Below are positions 9,596-19,368 of a DNA stretch of 64,000 nt, piece by piece. The DNA is taken from NCBI GenBank assembly GCA_947487205.1, contig CANKVU010000022.1, positions 22,159 through 86,158 on the forward strand, in the 5' to 3' direction. The notes below the pieces were generated by a model that saw nothing but the letters and a program-made list of their open reading frames with translations, was not told the origin of the DNA and ran no database searches. Position numbers and translations under genes: made by a program. How positions within the stretch are numbered: position 1 is the stretch's first letter; the number at the start of each line of letters is the position of its first letter. This DNA comes from an uncultured Paracoccaceae bacterium (GTDB lineage Bacteria; Pseudomonadota; Alphaproteobacteria; Rhodobacterales; Rhodobacteraceae).

Positions 9596-10405
9596 ATGGC
9601 TGAGGGGTTCAAGACCGGCAACCCGTTCGTCGACGCGTGGTCCGACGCCGTCGTCAAGGGAGCGGAATCGATGGCCGCGGGGACCGGCGCCGCCGCGCCC
9701 TGGGCCGAGGCGATGCGCGAGGCCGAGGCCAACTGGGCGTTGTGCCAGCGGCAGGCCGAGGACTGGATGTCCGCGGTCGGCCGGCAGATGGCGCCGGGCG
9801 CGGAGACCGGCGGATCCGACGGCGTCGCCGAGGAGACCCTGCGCCGGATGCTCGATCCCGGCCAGTTCCTCTCGGCCGGGACGGACGAGGTGAACCAGTC
9901 GATCCAGCGCCTCGTCGAGGGGCCGGGCTTCACCGATATCGGCACGCTGGAGCGGCAGGTCGTCAAGGCGACCGGGGAATGGCTGGCGCTGCGCCAGGCC
10001 AGCGCCGTGTTCAAGGCGATCACCGCGGCGGCCTGGAGCCGGGCCTTCGCCACCTTCTCCCAGGCCACCAGGGACGATCCCGCCATCCTGTCGGAGGGTC
10101 CGCGCGCCGTCCTCGACCGCTGGCTGAAGGTCGCCAACGACGAGCTGATCCGCACCCAGCGCAGCGACGCCTTCCTGAAGGCGCAGCGCAACCTGCTGAC
10201 GGCGGGGGTCGATTACCGCCTGAAGGAGCGCGCGCTGGTGGAGCTGTGGTGCGAGACCCATTCGATCCCGACCCGGAGCGAGGTGGACGAGATCCACCGC
10301 GCCGTCCACGACCTGAAGGCCCAGGTCCGCGACCTGAAATCGCGCCTCGCGGCCGAGGCGCGCCCCCCGCGCCGCGGCGGGGCCGCGGCCAAGAAACGAG
10401 CCTGA
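9596..10405 (+). CDS. phaE: Class III PHA synthase subunit PhaE
   Basis: This 269-residue protein is shorter than classical PhaE (about 360) but keeps its features. It has a helical body with W and F residues (DAWSDAVVKGAE, WAEAMREAEANW), the region YRLKERALVELWCETHSIPT at about residues 202-221, and an immediately following coiled-coil (RSEVDEIHRAVHDLKAQVRD) with a basic, alanine-rich tail. PhaE has no catalytic residues; it activates PhaC and supports granule formation. The tail KKRA and adjacent arginines may contact nucleic acid or the granule surface. phaC begins 11 bp downstream, the normal pairing for class III synthases. Confidence 0.85.
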   Translation: MAEGFKTGNPFVDAWSDAVVKGAESMAAGTGAAAPWAEAMREAEANWALCQRQAEDWMSAVGRQMAPGAETGGSDGVAEETLRRMLDPGQFLSAGTDEVNQSIQRLVEGPGFTDIGTLERQVVKATGEWLALRQASAVFKAITAAAWSRAFATFSQATRDDPAILSEGPRAVLDRWLKVANDELIRTQRSDAFLKAQRNLLTAGVDYRLKERALVELWCETHSIPTRSEVDEIHRAVHDLKAQVRDLKSRLAAEARPPRRGGAAAKKRA

Positions 10406-10416
10406 GAGGTTCCGCC

Positions 10417-11520
10417 ATGTCCGACCAGACCTATCGCCCCGACCAGGCCTGGCGCGAGTCGCTGGAATTCGGCGCCGGCCTCGCCCGGAGCGCCGAGGCG
10501 CTCGGCCGCATCCGCGAGGCGGATGTCGATGTCGGCGCCACGCCCAAGACCGAGATCATGCGCCTCGAGAAGGTCACGCTCAGCCGCTACACGCCGCTCG
10601 AGGGGGTGGAGGTCCGGACCGGCCCGGTCCTGATCGTCTACGGCCTCGTCGGGCGTTACACGATGGCCGACCTGCAGGAGGACCGCTCTCTGGTGCGCAA
10701 CCTGCTCGGCCGGGGCGTGGACCTCTACCTGGTCGAATGGGGCAATCCGACCCGCGCCGACCAGTTCCTCGGGATGGAGGACTACACCGACTGGTTCCTC
10801 GGCGATTGCGTCGACCGCATCTGCGCCGAGGCCGGGGTGGACCAGGTCACCCTGCTCGGCATCTGCGAGGGCGGCACCTTCTCCACCATCTACGCCGCGC
10901 GGCACCCGGAGAAGGTCAAGAACCTGATCCTGACCATCACGCCGATCGACTTCCATGCCGACGCGGACGATCCCGACGTGACCCACGGCATCCTCAACGT
11001 CTGGGCCCGCAACCTCGGCGCGGAGGACATCGACCGGCTGATCGACGCCTTCGGCAACCTTCCGGGCGAGATCCTGGGATCGGTGTTCGAGGCGCTGACC
11101 CCGGTGCGCAACCTGACGAAGTACAACCTCGACCTCCACGCCATCGCCGCCGACGACAAGCGGCTGATGAACTTCCTCCGGATGGAGAAGTGGCTGGCCG
11201 ACCGCCCGTCCCACCCCGGCACCGCCGCGCGGCAATGGCTGATCGACCTCTACAAGGAGAACCGGTTGGTCAAGGGCACCTTCGTGCTCGGCGGCGAGGC
11301 GGTCGATCTGGGCCGGCTCACCATGCCCGTGCTCAACGTCTTCGCGCTCCGCGACCACATCATCCCGCCGCCCTGCGCCAAGGCCCTGGGGCCCCTCGTC
11401 GGGACCGACGATTATACCGAACTGGCGCTGCCCGGCGGCCATGTGGGTGTCTATGTGAGCAGCAAGTCCCAGGGGATCGTCGGCGACACGGTGTTCGACT
11501 GGCTGGTGGAGCGGCAATGA
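10417..11520 (+). CDS. phaC: Class III poly(R)-hydroxyalkanoate synthase subunit PhaC
   Basis: This 367-residue alpha/beta-hydrolase-fold protein has the size of class III PhaC. The lipase-like box is GICEGG with the catalytic cysteine at residue 150. The catalytic Asp lies in FALRDHIIPP (about 313) and the His in LPGGHVGVY (342), almost the same numbering as the Allochromatium enzyme. It polymerises 3-hydroxyacyl-CoA, and in some members 4-hydroxybutyryl-CoA, on granules. The ATG is preceded by GAGAGG. The stop overlaps the next gene, showing translational coupling to the CoA-transferase. No phaA, phaB, phaR or phasin gene lies alongside. Confidence 0.92.
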   Translation: MSDQTYRPDQAWRESLEFGAGLARSAEALGRIREADVDVGATPKTEIMRLEKVTLSRYTPLEGVEVRTGPVLIVYGLVGRYTMADLQEDRSLVRNLLGRGVDLYLVEWGNPTRADQFLGMEDYTDWFLGDCVDRICAEAGVDQVTLLGICEGGTFSTIYAARHPEKVKNLILTITPIDFHADADDPDVTHGILNVWARNLGAEDIDRLIDAFGNLPGEILGSVFEALTPVRNLTKYNLDLHAIAADDKRLMNFLRMEKWLADRPSHPGTAARQWLIDLYKENRLVKGTFVLGGEAVDLGRLTMPVLNVFALRDHIIPPPCAKALGPLVGTDDYTELALPGGHVGVYVSSKSQGIVGDTVFDWLVERQ

Positions 11521-13433
11521 TGTCCGGCAAGGTCGTCAGCGCCGCCGACGCGATCTCCGTCCTCCGCGACGGCGACACCGTCTGCGTCTCGGGCTTCGTC
11601 GGGGCGGGGACCCCGGACGAGCTCCTGATCGCGCTCGAGGAGCGGTTCCTGGCCACCGGCCATCCCCGCGACCTGACCCTCGTCTTCGCCGCCGCCCCCG
11701 GCGACGGCAAGGAGCGCGGCCTGAACCGGCTCGCGCACGAGGGGCTGGTGCGCCGCGCGATCGGCGGCCACTGGTCGCTGGTGCAGAAGCTCGCGACGAT
11801 GGCGGTCGAGAACCGCATCGAGGCCTACAACCTGCCGCTCGGCATCGTCTCGCAGCTCTACCGGGAGATCGCCGGGGGCAAGCCCGGCATGCTGTCGAAG
11901 GTCGGATTGCGGACCTTCGTCGATCCCCGGCTCCAGGGCGGGCGCATCAATGCCCGCTCCACCGACGACCTTGTCAGCCTGCAGGTCATCGACGGCGAGG
12001 AATGGCTCTTCTACCGCTGCTTCCCGATCCATGCCGCGCTCCTGAGGGCCACCACCGCGGACCTGCGCGGCAACGCCACCCTGGAACGGGAGGCGCTGAA
12101 GCTCGACGTGACCTCCGCGGCGATGGCCGCGCACAATTCCGACGGCGTGGTCATCGTGCAGGCGGAGCGCGTCGCCGTGCCGGGATCGCTGAAGCCGAAC
12201 CGCGTCGCGATCCCCGGCCCGCTGGTCGATTGCGTCGTGGTCTCGCGCCCCGAGAACCACGCCCAGACCTACGCGACCCCCTACAGCCACGCCTTCTCGG
12301 GCGAACTCAGGGTGCCGATGGATGGATTGCCCCCGATACCGCTCGACGCGCGCAAGGTCATCGCGCGGCGAGCGGCGCTCGAACTGCCGGTGGGCGGCGT
12401 CGTCAATCTCGGCATCGGCATGCCCGAGGGCGTGGCCTCGGTCGCCGCCGAGGAGGGCATGCTCGACCACGTCACCCTGACCGCCGAACCCGGCGTGATC
12501 GGCGGCATGCCCCAGGGCGGGCTCGATTTCGGCGCCGCCCTGAACCCCGACGCGATCCTGCAGCAGAGCCTGCAATTCGACTTCTACGACGGCGGCGGGC
12601 TCGACATGGCCTGCCTCGGGATGGCCGAGGTCGACGGGCGCGGGAACGTCAACGTCTCCCGGCTGGGGCCCCGCTTCGTCGGCGCCGGCGGCTTCGTCAA
12701 CATCAGCCAGAACGCCGCGCGGCTGGTGCTGGCCGGCACCTTCACCGCCGGCGGACTGGAAACCGCCGTCGAGGACGGCGAGTTGCGGATCCTGCGCGAG
12801 GGCCGGGTCCGGAAGTTCGTCTCCGAGGTCGAGCAGGTCACCTATTCCGGCGATCTCGCGGTGGAGACCGGGCAGGCCGTCATCTACGTGACCGAGCGCT
12901 GCGTCTTCACCGTCTCGGCCGCCGGCCTCCGGCTCACCGAGATCGCCCCGGGCGTGGACCTGGAGCGCGACATCCTCGCCCACATGGAGTTCGAACCCGT
13001 CATCGACACCGTCGTCCCCATGGACCCGCTCCTCTTCCGCCCCGCGCCGATGGGGCTGAAGGCCCGGCTCATCGACGCGCCGATCGAGCACCGCATCGAC
13101 CTCGACGAATCCGGGCGGCTGCTGATCAACCTGCGCGGCTACGCCGTACGGGCACAGGGCGACATCGACGCGATCGCGCGACGTATCGAGACGCTCTGCG
13201 ACGGCCTCGGCCGGAAGGTGGACATGATCGCCTGGTACGACGGGTTCGGCGTCGAGGGCGACCTCGACACCGCCTATTCCGACATGGCCGCGCGGCTGGA
13301 GAAGACCTATTACCGCTCCTCCGTCCGCTTCACGCGCAATCCCTTCACCCGGGCCCGCTTCGGCGCCGAACTGGCCAAGCGCGACCTGACGATGCAGATG
13401 CGCCGCGACGCGATCCTGTCGCCCGGCCCATGA
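11517..13433 (+). CDS. Acyl-CoA:acetate/3-ketoacid CoA-transferase with extra C-terminal domain
   Basis: This 638-residue single-chain family I CoA-transferase fuses the alpha-type half (from residue 1; GDTVCVSGFVGAGTPDELL) and the beta-type half (from about 285; VVNLGIGMPEGVA). The catalytic glutamate is in TAEPGVIGGMP at about residue 324. A further segment of about 110 residues after position 525 (EHRIDLDESGRLLINLRGY, DMIAWYDGFGVEGDL) is not part of the catalytic fold. Such enzymes exchange CoA between acetyl- or propionyl-CoA and short hydroxyacids. The ATG overlaps the phaC stop (ATGA) and the gene's own stop overlaps the next start, so supply of a CoA-activated monomer to PhaC is the likely role. 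Confidence 0.87.
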   Translation: MMSGKVVSAADAISVLRDGDTVCVSGFVGAGTPDELLIALEERFLATGHPRDLTLVFAAAPGDGKERGLNRLAHEGLVRRAIGGHWSLVQKLATMAVENRIEAYNLPLGIVSQLYREIAGGKPGMLSKVGLRTFVDPRLQGGRINARSTDDLVSLQVIDGEEWLFYRCFPIHAALLRATTADLRGNATLEREALKLDVTSAAMAAHNSDGVVIVQAERVAVPGSLKPNRVAIPGPLVDCVVVSRPENHAQTYATPYSHAFSGELRVPMDGLPPIPLDARKVIARRAALELPVGGVVNLGIGMPEGVASVAAEEGMLDHVTLTAEPGVIGGMPQGGLDFGAALNPDAILQQSLQFDFYDGGGLDMACLGMAEVDGRGNVNVSRLGPRFVGAGGFVNISQNAARLVLAGTFTAGGLETAVEDGELRILREGRVRKFVSEVEQVTYSGDLAVETGQAVIYVTERCVFTVSAAGLRLTEIAPGVDLERDILAHMEFEPVIDTVVPMDPLLFRPAPMGLKARLIDAPIEHRIDLDESGRLLINLRGYAVRAQGDIDAIARRIETLCDGLGRKVDMIAWYDGFGVEGDLDTAYSDMAARLEKTYYRSSVRFTRNPFTRARFGAELAKRDLTMQMRRDAILSPGP

Positions 13434-14296
13434 CGACGGCGCCCCCATCCCCGCGCGAGTCGAGCGTGCGCAGCATCGGGCGCCACGGCTTCCACCGGAT
13501 CGCATACCGCGACTGGGGCGAGGGAACCGACGGCGGGACCGTCTTCTGCGTCCACGGCCTGACCCGGAACAGCCACGATTTCGACCCGCTCGCCCGGCGG
13601 CTCGCCACCGACCGGCGCGTCGTCTGCCCCGATCTCGTGGGACGCGGCCGCAGCGAGTGGCTCGCCGATCCCGCCGACTACCACCTCGTGCAGTACAACA
13701 TCGACCTCGCCGTCCTGGCGGCGGGGATCGGCGCGGAGACCTTCGACTGGGTCGGGACCTCCCTCGGCGGGCTGATGGGGATCGCCTTCGCCGGCTTGCC
13801 GAACTCGCCGGTCCGCCGCCTCGTGATCAACGACATCGCGCCCGAGGTGCCGCTGCCCGCGCTGTGGCGCGTCGCGCGATACATGCAGGAGGATCGCCGC
13901 TTCGCCGACCTGGAGGAGGTGGAAGCGCATCTGCGCGTCACCCTCGCGCCCTTCGGCCCGATGACGGATGTCGACTGGCGGCGGATGGCGCGGACCAGCG
14001 TCATCGAGTGTGGCGACGGGTTGCGGCTCGCCTTCGATCCCGGGATCTCCCGCAACGCCAGGCGCAGTTCGCTACTGGTGCATCTGAACCTTTGGCGCTA
14101 CTGGGATCTGATATCGTGTCCGGTCCTGATCCTGCGGGGTGCTCGATCCGACTTCCTGACCCCTCGGCTACTCGACCGCATGCGCCGCCGCCTGCCACAT
14201 GCGGAGGTGATCGAGTTCCAGGGTATCGGCCACGCGCCGACGCTCAACGCGGCCGAGCAGATCGACCGCGTCCAGGGGTGGCTGGACGCCAATTGA
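13430..14296 (+). CDS. Alpha/beta fold hydrolase of the PHA operon
   Basis: This 288-residue protein has a standard alpha/beta hydrolase layout: oxyanion strand FCVHGLTRNSHDF, nucleophile elbow GTSLGGLMG (serine near residue 106), acid residue in ILRGARSDFLTP and histidine in GIGHAPTLN near the C-terminus. There is no signal peptide, so it acts in the cytosol. It could be a PHA oligomer or hydroxyacyl-ester hydrolase, or a thioesterase releasing stalled CoA intermediates. It lacks the lipase-box and domain layout of classical intracellular depolymerases (PhaZ). The ATG overlaps the CoA-transferase stop and ends the operon. Confidence 0.8.
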   Translation: MTTAPPSPRESSVRSIGRHGFHRIAYRDWGEGTDGGTVFCVHGLTRNSHDFDPLARRLATDRRVVCPDLVGRGRSEWLADPADYHLVQYNIDLAVLAAGIGAETFDWVGTSLGGLMGIAFAGLPNSPVRRLVINDIAPEVPLPALWRVARYMQEDRRFADLEEVEAHLRVTLAPFGPMTDVDWRRMARTSVIECGDGLRLAFDPGISRNARRSSLLVHLNLWRYWDLISCPVLILRGARSDFLTPRLLDRMRRRLPHAEVIEFQGIGHAPTLNAAEQIDRVQGWLDAN

Positions 14297-14400
14297 GGAC
14301 GAGCGTGTCCGCGGGGCTTGAGCAGCAGACCGATCCGCGCACCTCTGCGGAATTGCAATAGCAGTACTGACCGTCATTTATCACTCGCCAGGGAAGACCC

Positions 14401-14574
14401 ATGGAAAAGCCATTGCCCCGTACCTTGTCCGCGAGCGAAGCCAAGGCTCAGGCCACGACCGCTCACGTCAAGGAACTGACGGAGAAGGAAGCGTCCGAAC
14501 GGGCCGCGAAGACCGACCGGCTGCGCGCGGCGCGTCTCGAGAGAGATGCGATTGCGCAGGACAAAAAATCCTGA
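14401..14574 (+). CDS. Small charged helical protein (57 aa)
   Basis: This short frame encodes a highly charged, alanine-rich helix: LSASEAKAQATTAHVKELTE near the start, then KEASERAAKTDRLRAARLER and a lysine-ending tail. An AGGGA ribosome site lies at a normal distance before the ATG. The composition resembles small alphaproteobacterial hypothetical proteins with the LSASEAKA opening, recalled from family knowledge without a search. There are no Cys, Trp or membrane segments. It stands alone after the polyester operon and before the insertion-sequence remnant. Function unknown; a small nucleoid, ribosome or stress-associated factor is possible. Confidence 0.5.
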   Translation: MEKPLPRTLSASEAKAQATTAHVKELTEKEASERAAKTDRLRAARLERDAIAQDKKS

Positions 14575-14889
14575 CTTGGAGGCAGTTTTTAAACGGCCCT
14601 GATCTATCGGGTTCAAAACGGTGCCCGATCGGAGCGGACCTTTGCGCACGATGCAAAAATTCTGAAAGCGATGCGTAGGACGTTGCTGCAGAACTCACGC
14701 CTGAGGGTGGCGCCACCTTTCTCTGCCGATGTCAGGTCATGCGAACGATCTTAGCGACGCCGAGGGCCGATAAGCGGTTCATGACAATGGGCGTCAATCC
14801 TGGCGAGTTGAGGATAGCTGCACGACCCGACCCTCCCCTTGGATCAGGGCCGCGTTGATCCAGGAATTTCCGGTCGATGTGCAGTGTCG
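14575..14889. other. Intergenic, no gene seen
   Basis: This stretch is less GC-rich than its surroundings. No coding frame, RNA or terminator is clear. It borders the insertion-sequence remnant and may contain its degraded end, but terminal inverted repeats could not be recognised. Confidence 0.35.
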
Positions 14890-15700
14890 AGCGCCAACGC
14901 GGAGACCGCAAGAAGCTCCGGCGCCGGCGCGGTGGTCGTGGATAGGAACGTCGTTGGGAACAGGTATCCGAGCGCCGAATGCGGACGCTCGGGATTGTCG
15001 TGGTGGCGCCGGCGGCCGATCCCGTCCCGGGCAGGGGATAGCGAGCGGAACGGGTGCAGGTTCAGGCATTCGTCGCGGAGTTTGCCGTTGACGCTCTCGA
15101 CGAAGGCGTGTCGCGAACCGGCTTGCCAGGCGCGATGAAGCGCGGGCGCATGCCGGTGCGCTCGGACCGGTCGAACATGGCATTGCCGGTGCCCTCGGGG
15201 CCATTGTCGAGAACGATTTCCTCGGGCAGCGACGAGGTCGTCGAGGCGCCATTGCTCCGAGCGACAATGGCGCTCGCGACCCGGGCACGGGAAATGGAGA
15301 GATCGACGATCTGACCGGGGCAGAACCGGCTGGGATCGTCGACGATGTTCAGCACGCGGAAGCGTCGGTTATCGACAAGCTGATCGCTGATGGTGGCGAG
15401 CGACCAGCGCTGCAGGGGCCGCTCCGGCACCATGCGGCATCTGCTCGGCCACCAGCCGCTTGAGCCTGGCGTTCTCGGCCTCGCGCTCCGTCAGCCGCTT
15501 GGCCTCGCTGGTCTCCATGCCGCCGAACGTCTTGGGCCAGGTACGAGACACGTCGCCGTGCTGATCCCGTGCCGCCGGCAGATCTCGTCCACCTTCGCGC
15601 CGTCGAGGCAGTGCATCGACCGTGCTCCTTGAGGACGCCGATGATCTTCTCTTCGCTGAACCGCTCGTGCTTCGTGGCTCTTCCTCCTTCATCCATTCAG
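14890..15700 (-). mobile_element. IS3-family insertion sequence remnant (broken orfA and orfB)
   Basis: Read on the minus strand, pieces of an IS3-family (IS407-group-like) transposase lie in several frames. The orfA start is KHERFSEEKIIGVLKEH, followed by a frameshift and then GGMETSEAKRLTEREAENAR. The orfB catalytic core is FRVLNIVDDPSRFCPGQIVD, LPEEIVLDNGPEGTGNAMF and FIAPGKPV, and a C-terminal piece reads NPERPHSALGYLFPTT. The first part of orfB (about 150-180 residues) is missing, because orfA text runs almost directly into QRWSLATISDQLVDNRRF. The element is therefore frameshifted and internally deleted and cannot move. Its presence supports past transposition in this loosely packed region. 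Confidence 0.8.
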
Positions 15701-16055
15701 AAGGGGAAGATTGCAGTTCGCAGCGGCCCGGTTTTCGGGGGGAAGGTCACGGGATCGCCAGCCAGGCGAGTCACCTCACCCTCGAGGATCCCAGCCCGTT
15801 GATGGGATGAATTCGATCGGCCGACTGAATCGATTGTCCCGCCGCCCGACCGTTATTTGTGGTCGCGTTTCCGTGCTGGCCTTGGTGAAGCAGCCGACTG
15901 GTCGAACAGGACCATGGCACTTGGGAACGTGCGGTCGAAGCCGATCCATCCGATCGACGCTCAGCCCCTACAAGTCCCTCATGTCGCGCTCCCGAAGTTC
16001 GGGAGCTTGACACGCTCAGCCCGGGCAGCCGCAACCGGATCAATAGGTCCCGAAC
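15701..16055. other. Intergenic, no gene seen
   Basis: Short frames exist on both strands but none resembles a protein. It separates the insertion-sequence remnant from the small basic gene and groEL. Confidence 0.35.
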
Positions 16056-16190
16056 CTATTTCTTCTTGTGCTCGCCAAGGTTGGTCATGACTTTGCCTTT
16101 CATCGAATCTGCTGTTGCAGAAACCTTTTCCTTCACCTTTTTCGGCTTCTTCACTTCCCGATTGCCACGTTGCTTGTCGCCCTTGGACAT
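16056..16190 (-). CDS. Small lysine-rich protein (44 aa)
   Basis: The peptide begins MSKGDKQRGNREVKKPKK and ends NLGEHKKK; about a third of its residues are lysine or arginine and it has no hydrophobic core. A clear AGGAG ribosome site sits about 8 bases before the ATG. Very similar openings (MSKGxxRGNREVKKPKK) recur among alphaproteobacterial small hypothetical proteins, as family recollection rather than search. The charge suggests binding to RNA, DNA or the ribosome. It lies 107 bp downstream of groEL on the same strand and might be expressed with it by read-through, which would make it a heat-stress protein. Confidence 0.65.
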   Translation of the reverse strand: MSKGDKQRGNREVKKPKKVKEKVSATADSMKGKVMTNLGEHKKK

Positions 16191-16297
16191 TTGAATTTCT
16201 CCTGGTCCCGAGTCTTGTTTGATTCGTTAGTCGGTGTCTTCTCGAATAGGAAATGTAATCTTGCGACCCGTGCCTCTCGGCGACAGAACGCGGCCGT

Positions 16298-17935
<1,638 letters not shown>

Positions 17936-17981
17936 GGTCGGGTGCTCCTGAAAAATGGAAAGGTCGGCGTCGCGGTCGGGG

Positions 17982-18269
17982 TCAGGCCATGACGCCGAGG
18001 ATGTCGCTCTCCTTCATGATCATGAGATCTTCGCCATCCAGCTTGATTTCGGTGCCCGACCATTTTCCGAACAGGATTCGGTCGCCGGCCTTCACGCCCA
18101 TGGGGATGCGCACGCCATCCTCGTCATTCGCGCCGGCTCCAACCGAGACGATCTCGCCTTCCTGCGGCTTCACCTTGGCAGTGTCAGGTATCAGGAGCCC
18201 GCCCGACGTCGTCTCGTCACCTTCGATGCGGCGAACGAGAACGCGGTCGTGGAGTGGAGTGAACGACAT
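17982..18269 (-). CDS. groS: Co-chaperonin GroES (10 kDa)
   Basis: The protein is 95 residues, the normal GroES length, starting [19 protein letters not shown] with the mobile-loop region [13 protein letters not shown] and ending [10 protein letters not shown]. It caps the GroEL ring. The start is chosen at the ATG where GroES homology begins; an upstream in-frame ATG would read through the CIRCE operator and is rejected. Expression is likely heat-inducible, because a CIRCE inverted repeat lies about 55 bp upstream. Confidence 0.96.
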   Translation of the reverse strand: MSFTPLHDRVLVRRIEGDETTSGGLLIPDTAKVKPQEGEIVSVGAGANDEDGVRIPMGVKAGDRILFGKWSGTEIKLDGEDLMIMKESDILGVMA

Positions 18270-18323
18270 ATCATTGCTCCGTCTTCGGATTTCCAAGGGA
18301 GCATGGCAATGTTCGGAAGTATT

Positions 18324-18350
18324 TTGGCGCTCGCCACACCGGAGTGCCAA
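18324..18350 (-). promoter_or_regulatory. CIRCE operator (HrcA binding site) of groESL
   Basis: The inverted repeat reads TTGGCGCTC, 9 bases, GAGTGCCAA on the plus strand, against the CIRCE consensus TTAGCACTC-N9-GAGTGCTAA. The arms pair with one mismatch and the spacer is exactly nine. It lies in the groES leader about 55 bp before the start codon, the normal place for HrcA repression in alphaproteobacteria. No hrcA gene is in the window. Confidence 0.85.
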
Positions 18351-18385
18351 CCAGAGTAAAGTGATAGCTCAGCAGTGCTTCCACA

Positions 18386-18411
18386 ATGGGGCCTCAGAAT
18401 TACTTTCGAAG
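18386..18411 (-). promoter_or_regulatory. Candidate sigma-32 promoter of groESL
   Basis: On the minus strand CTTCGAA is followed after 13 bases by CCCCAT, close to the heat-shock pattern CTTGAAA-N11-16-CCCCAT. It sits upstream of the CIRCE element, so the operator would lie in the early transcribed region. The assignment rests on the motif only. Confidence 0.45.
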
Positions 18412-19000
18412 TCCATTCGAAAAAGATCGGCTGCGCCGTTCGAACGGCCCGGCGAGATCGTACGCACGGTTCGCGCGATCCGGTTTCCGGGTGCCGGGAC
18501 GCCCGACGGACTTTCCCAGCGCGGAGCCGACCGGTCCCAGACGGGGGCAGAATGGGGCCTTGCCGGTTGTCGCTGGTTCGTGGCCCCTCCGCGCAATGTC
18601 ACGCGGGGCCGCGACCTCGAGGGCAGGGCGGTCCTCCATGATTACGACGGGAGCCGCGATCCCGAAGGACGCCATCCGGCCGAGATTCCATCCGGCCGAG
18701 ATTCCATCCGGCCCAGTCCTCGTCGCGGCATGGATCAACCTTCAATATCACGGGGCCATCGTGGCTCCGGACGCATTCGGAGGGGGCAACAAGCTTTTCC
18801 AGAATGTCGCGGGCGCGACCGGCAAGCTCCGGGGTGGACCCTCGAACCAGGGCCTGGCCTTCGGGGATCGGGGTCGCGCACGAACCGCCGCGATTGGCAG
18901 TGCGGGTGGACGCTTCGAAATCGACACTTGCCGCCACTCTGGAGGCGCGCCCTGCAAGTCGCGGATCGGGCGCGGCGGGATGGATCGATGTCGCGGTCAT
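18400..19000 (-). pseudogene. Possible frameshifted gene with 16-bp tandem duplication
   Basis: A minus-strand frame starting [15 protein letters not shown] reads [17 protein letters not shown] and [19 protein letters not shown], then changes character at two adjacent copies of a 16-base unit (18681-18696 and 18697-18712). If one copy is removed, the frame continues as [20 protein letters not shown] to a stop at 18400, giving an uninterrupted 194-residue protein. No family is recognised. The end overlaps the candidate groES promoter, and long frames arise easily by chance in this GC content, so this is a weak call. Confidence 0.25.
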
Positions 19001-19368
19001 TGGCGAGGCCGGTCTTGGGGCCCCTCCTGCAGGTCCCGAAGGGGATGATCGCATGAGGATGCAGTCTGCACGATCGCGGGGCGATCGGCCCCCTTCCTCA
19101 AGGGGCCGGCCCTGGTCATCGGGCGCCTTCTCCTCCCGCCGGGAATCGTGAATACGGGCCTGGATCGCAGGTCAGAGCCTTCGCGTGGACGGAGTGTCTG
19201 CGCCAATCCGGCATCCGTATTCCGATGGACGGCAAAGCCCTGGTCTCCGGAGAGGGCGGGACAGCGCCGCCCGGAAGCGCCGAGATGTCGAACCATTCCG
19301 CCTTCCCGGTCTTGGGGGGACGATGTCTTGAAACTGCCCGTTCCCTCTCCAAAGCGGCGCCCGAGCCC
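19001..19368. other. Intergenic, no gene seen
   Basis: An in-frame upstream extension of the phosphoesterase (from 19225) is possible but reads as non-conserved sequence. Nothing else is recognisable. Confidence 0.35.

Noticed and set aside
8345..10309. A 654-codon open frame on the minus strand opposite the Fe-dehydrogenase and phaE
   Set aside because: It is rich in Arg, Gly, His and Asp without domains and mirrors the codon pattern of the clear plus-strand genes.
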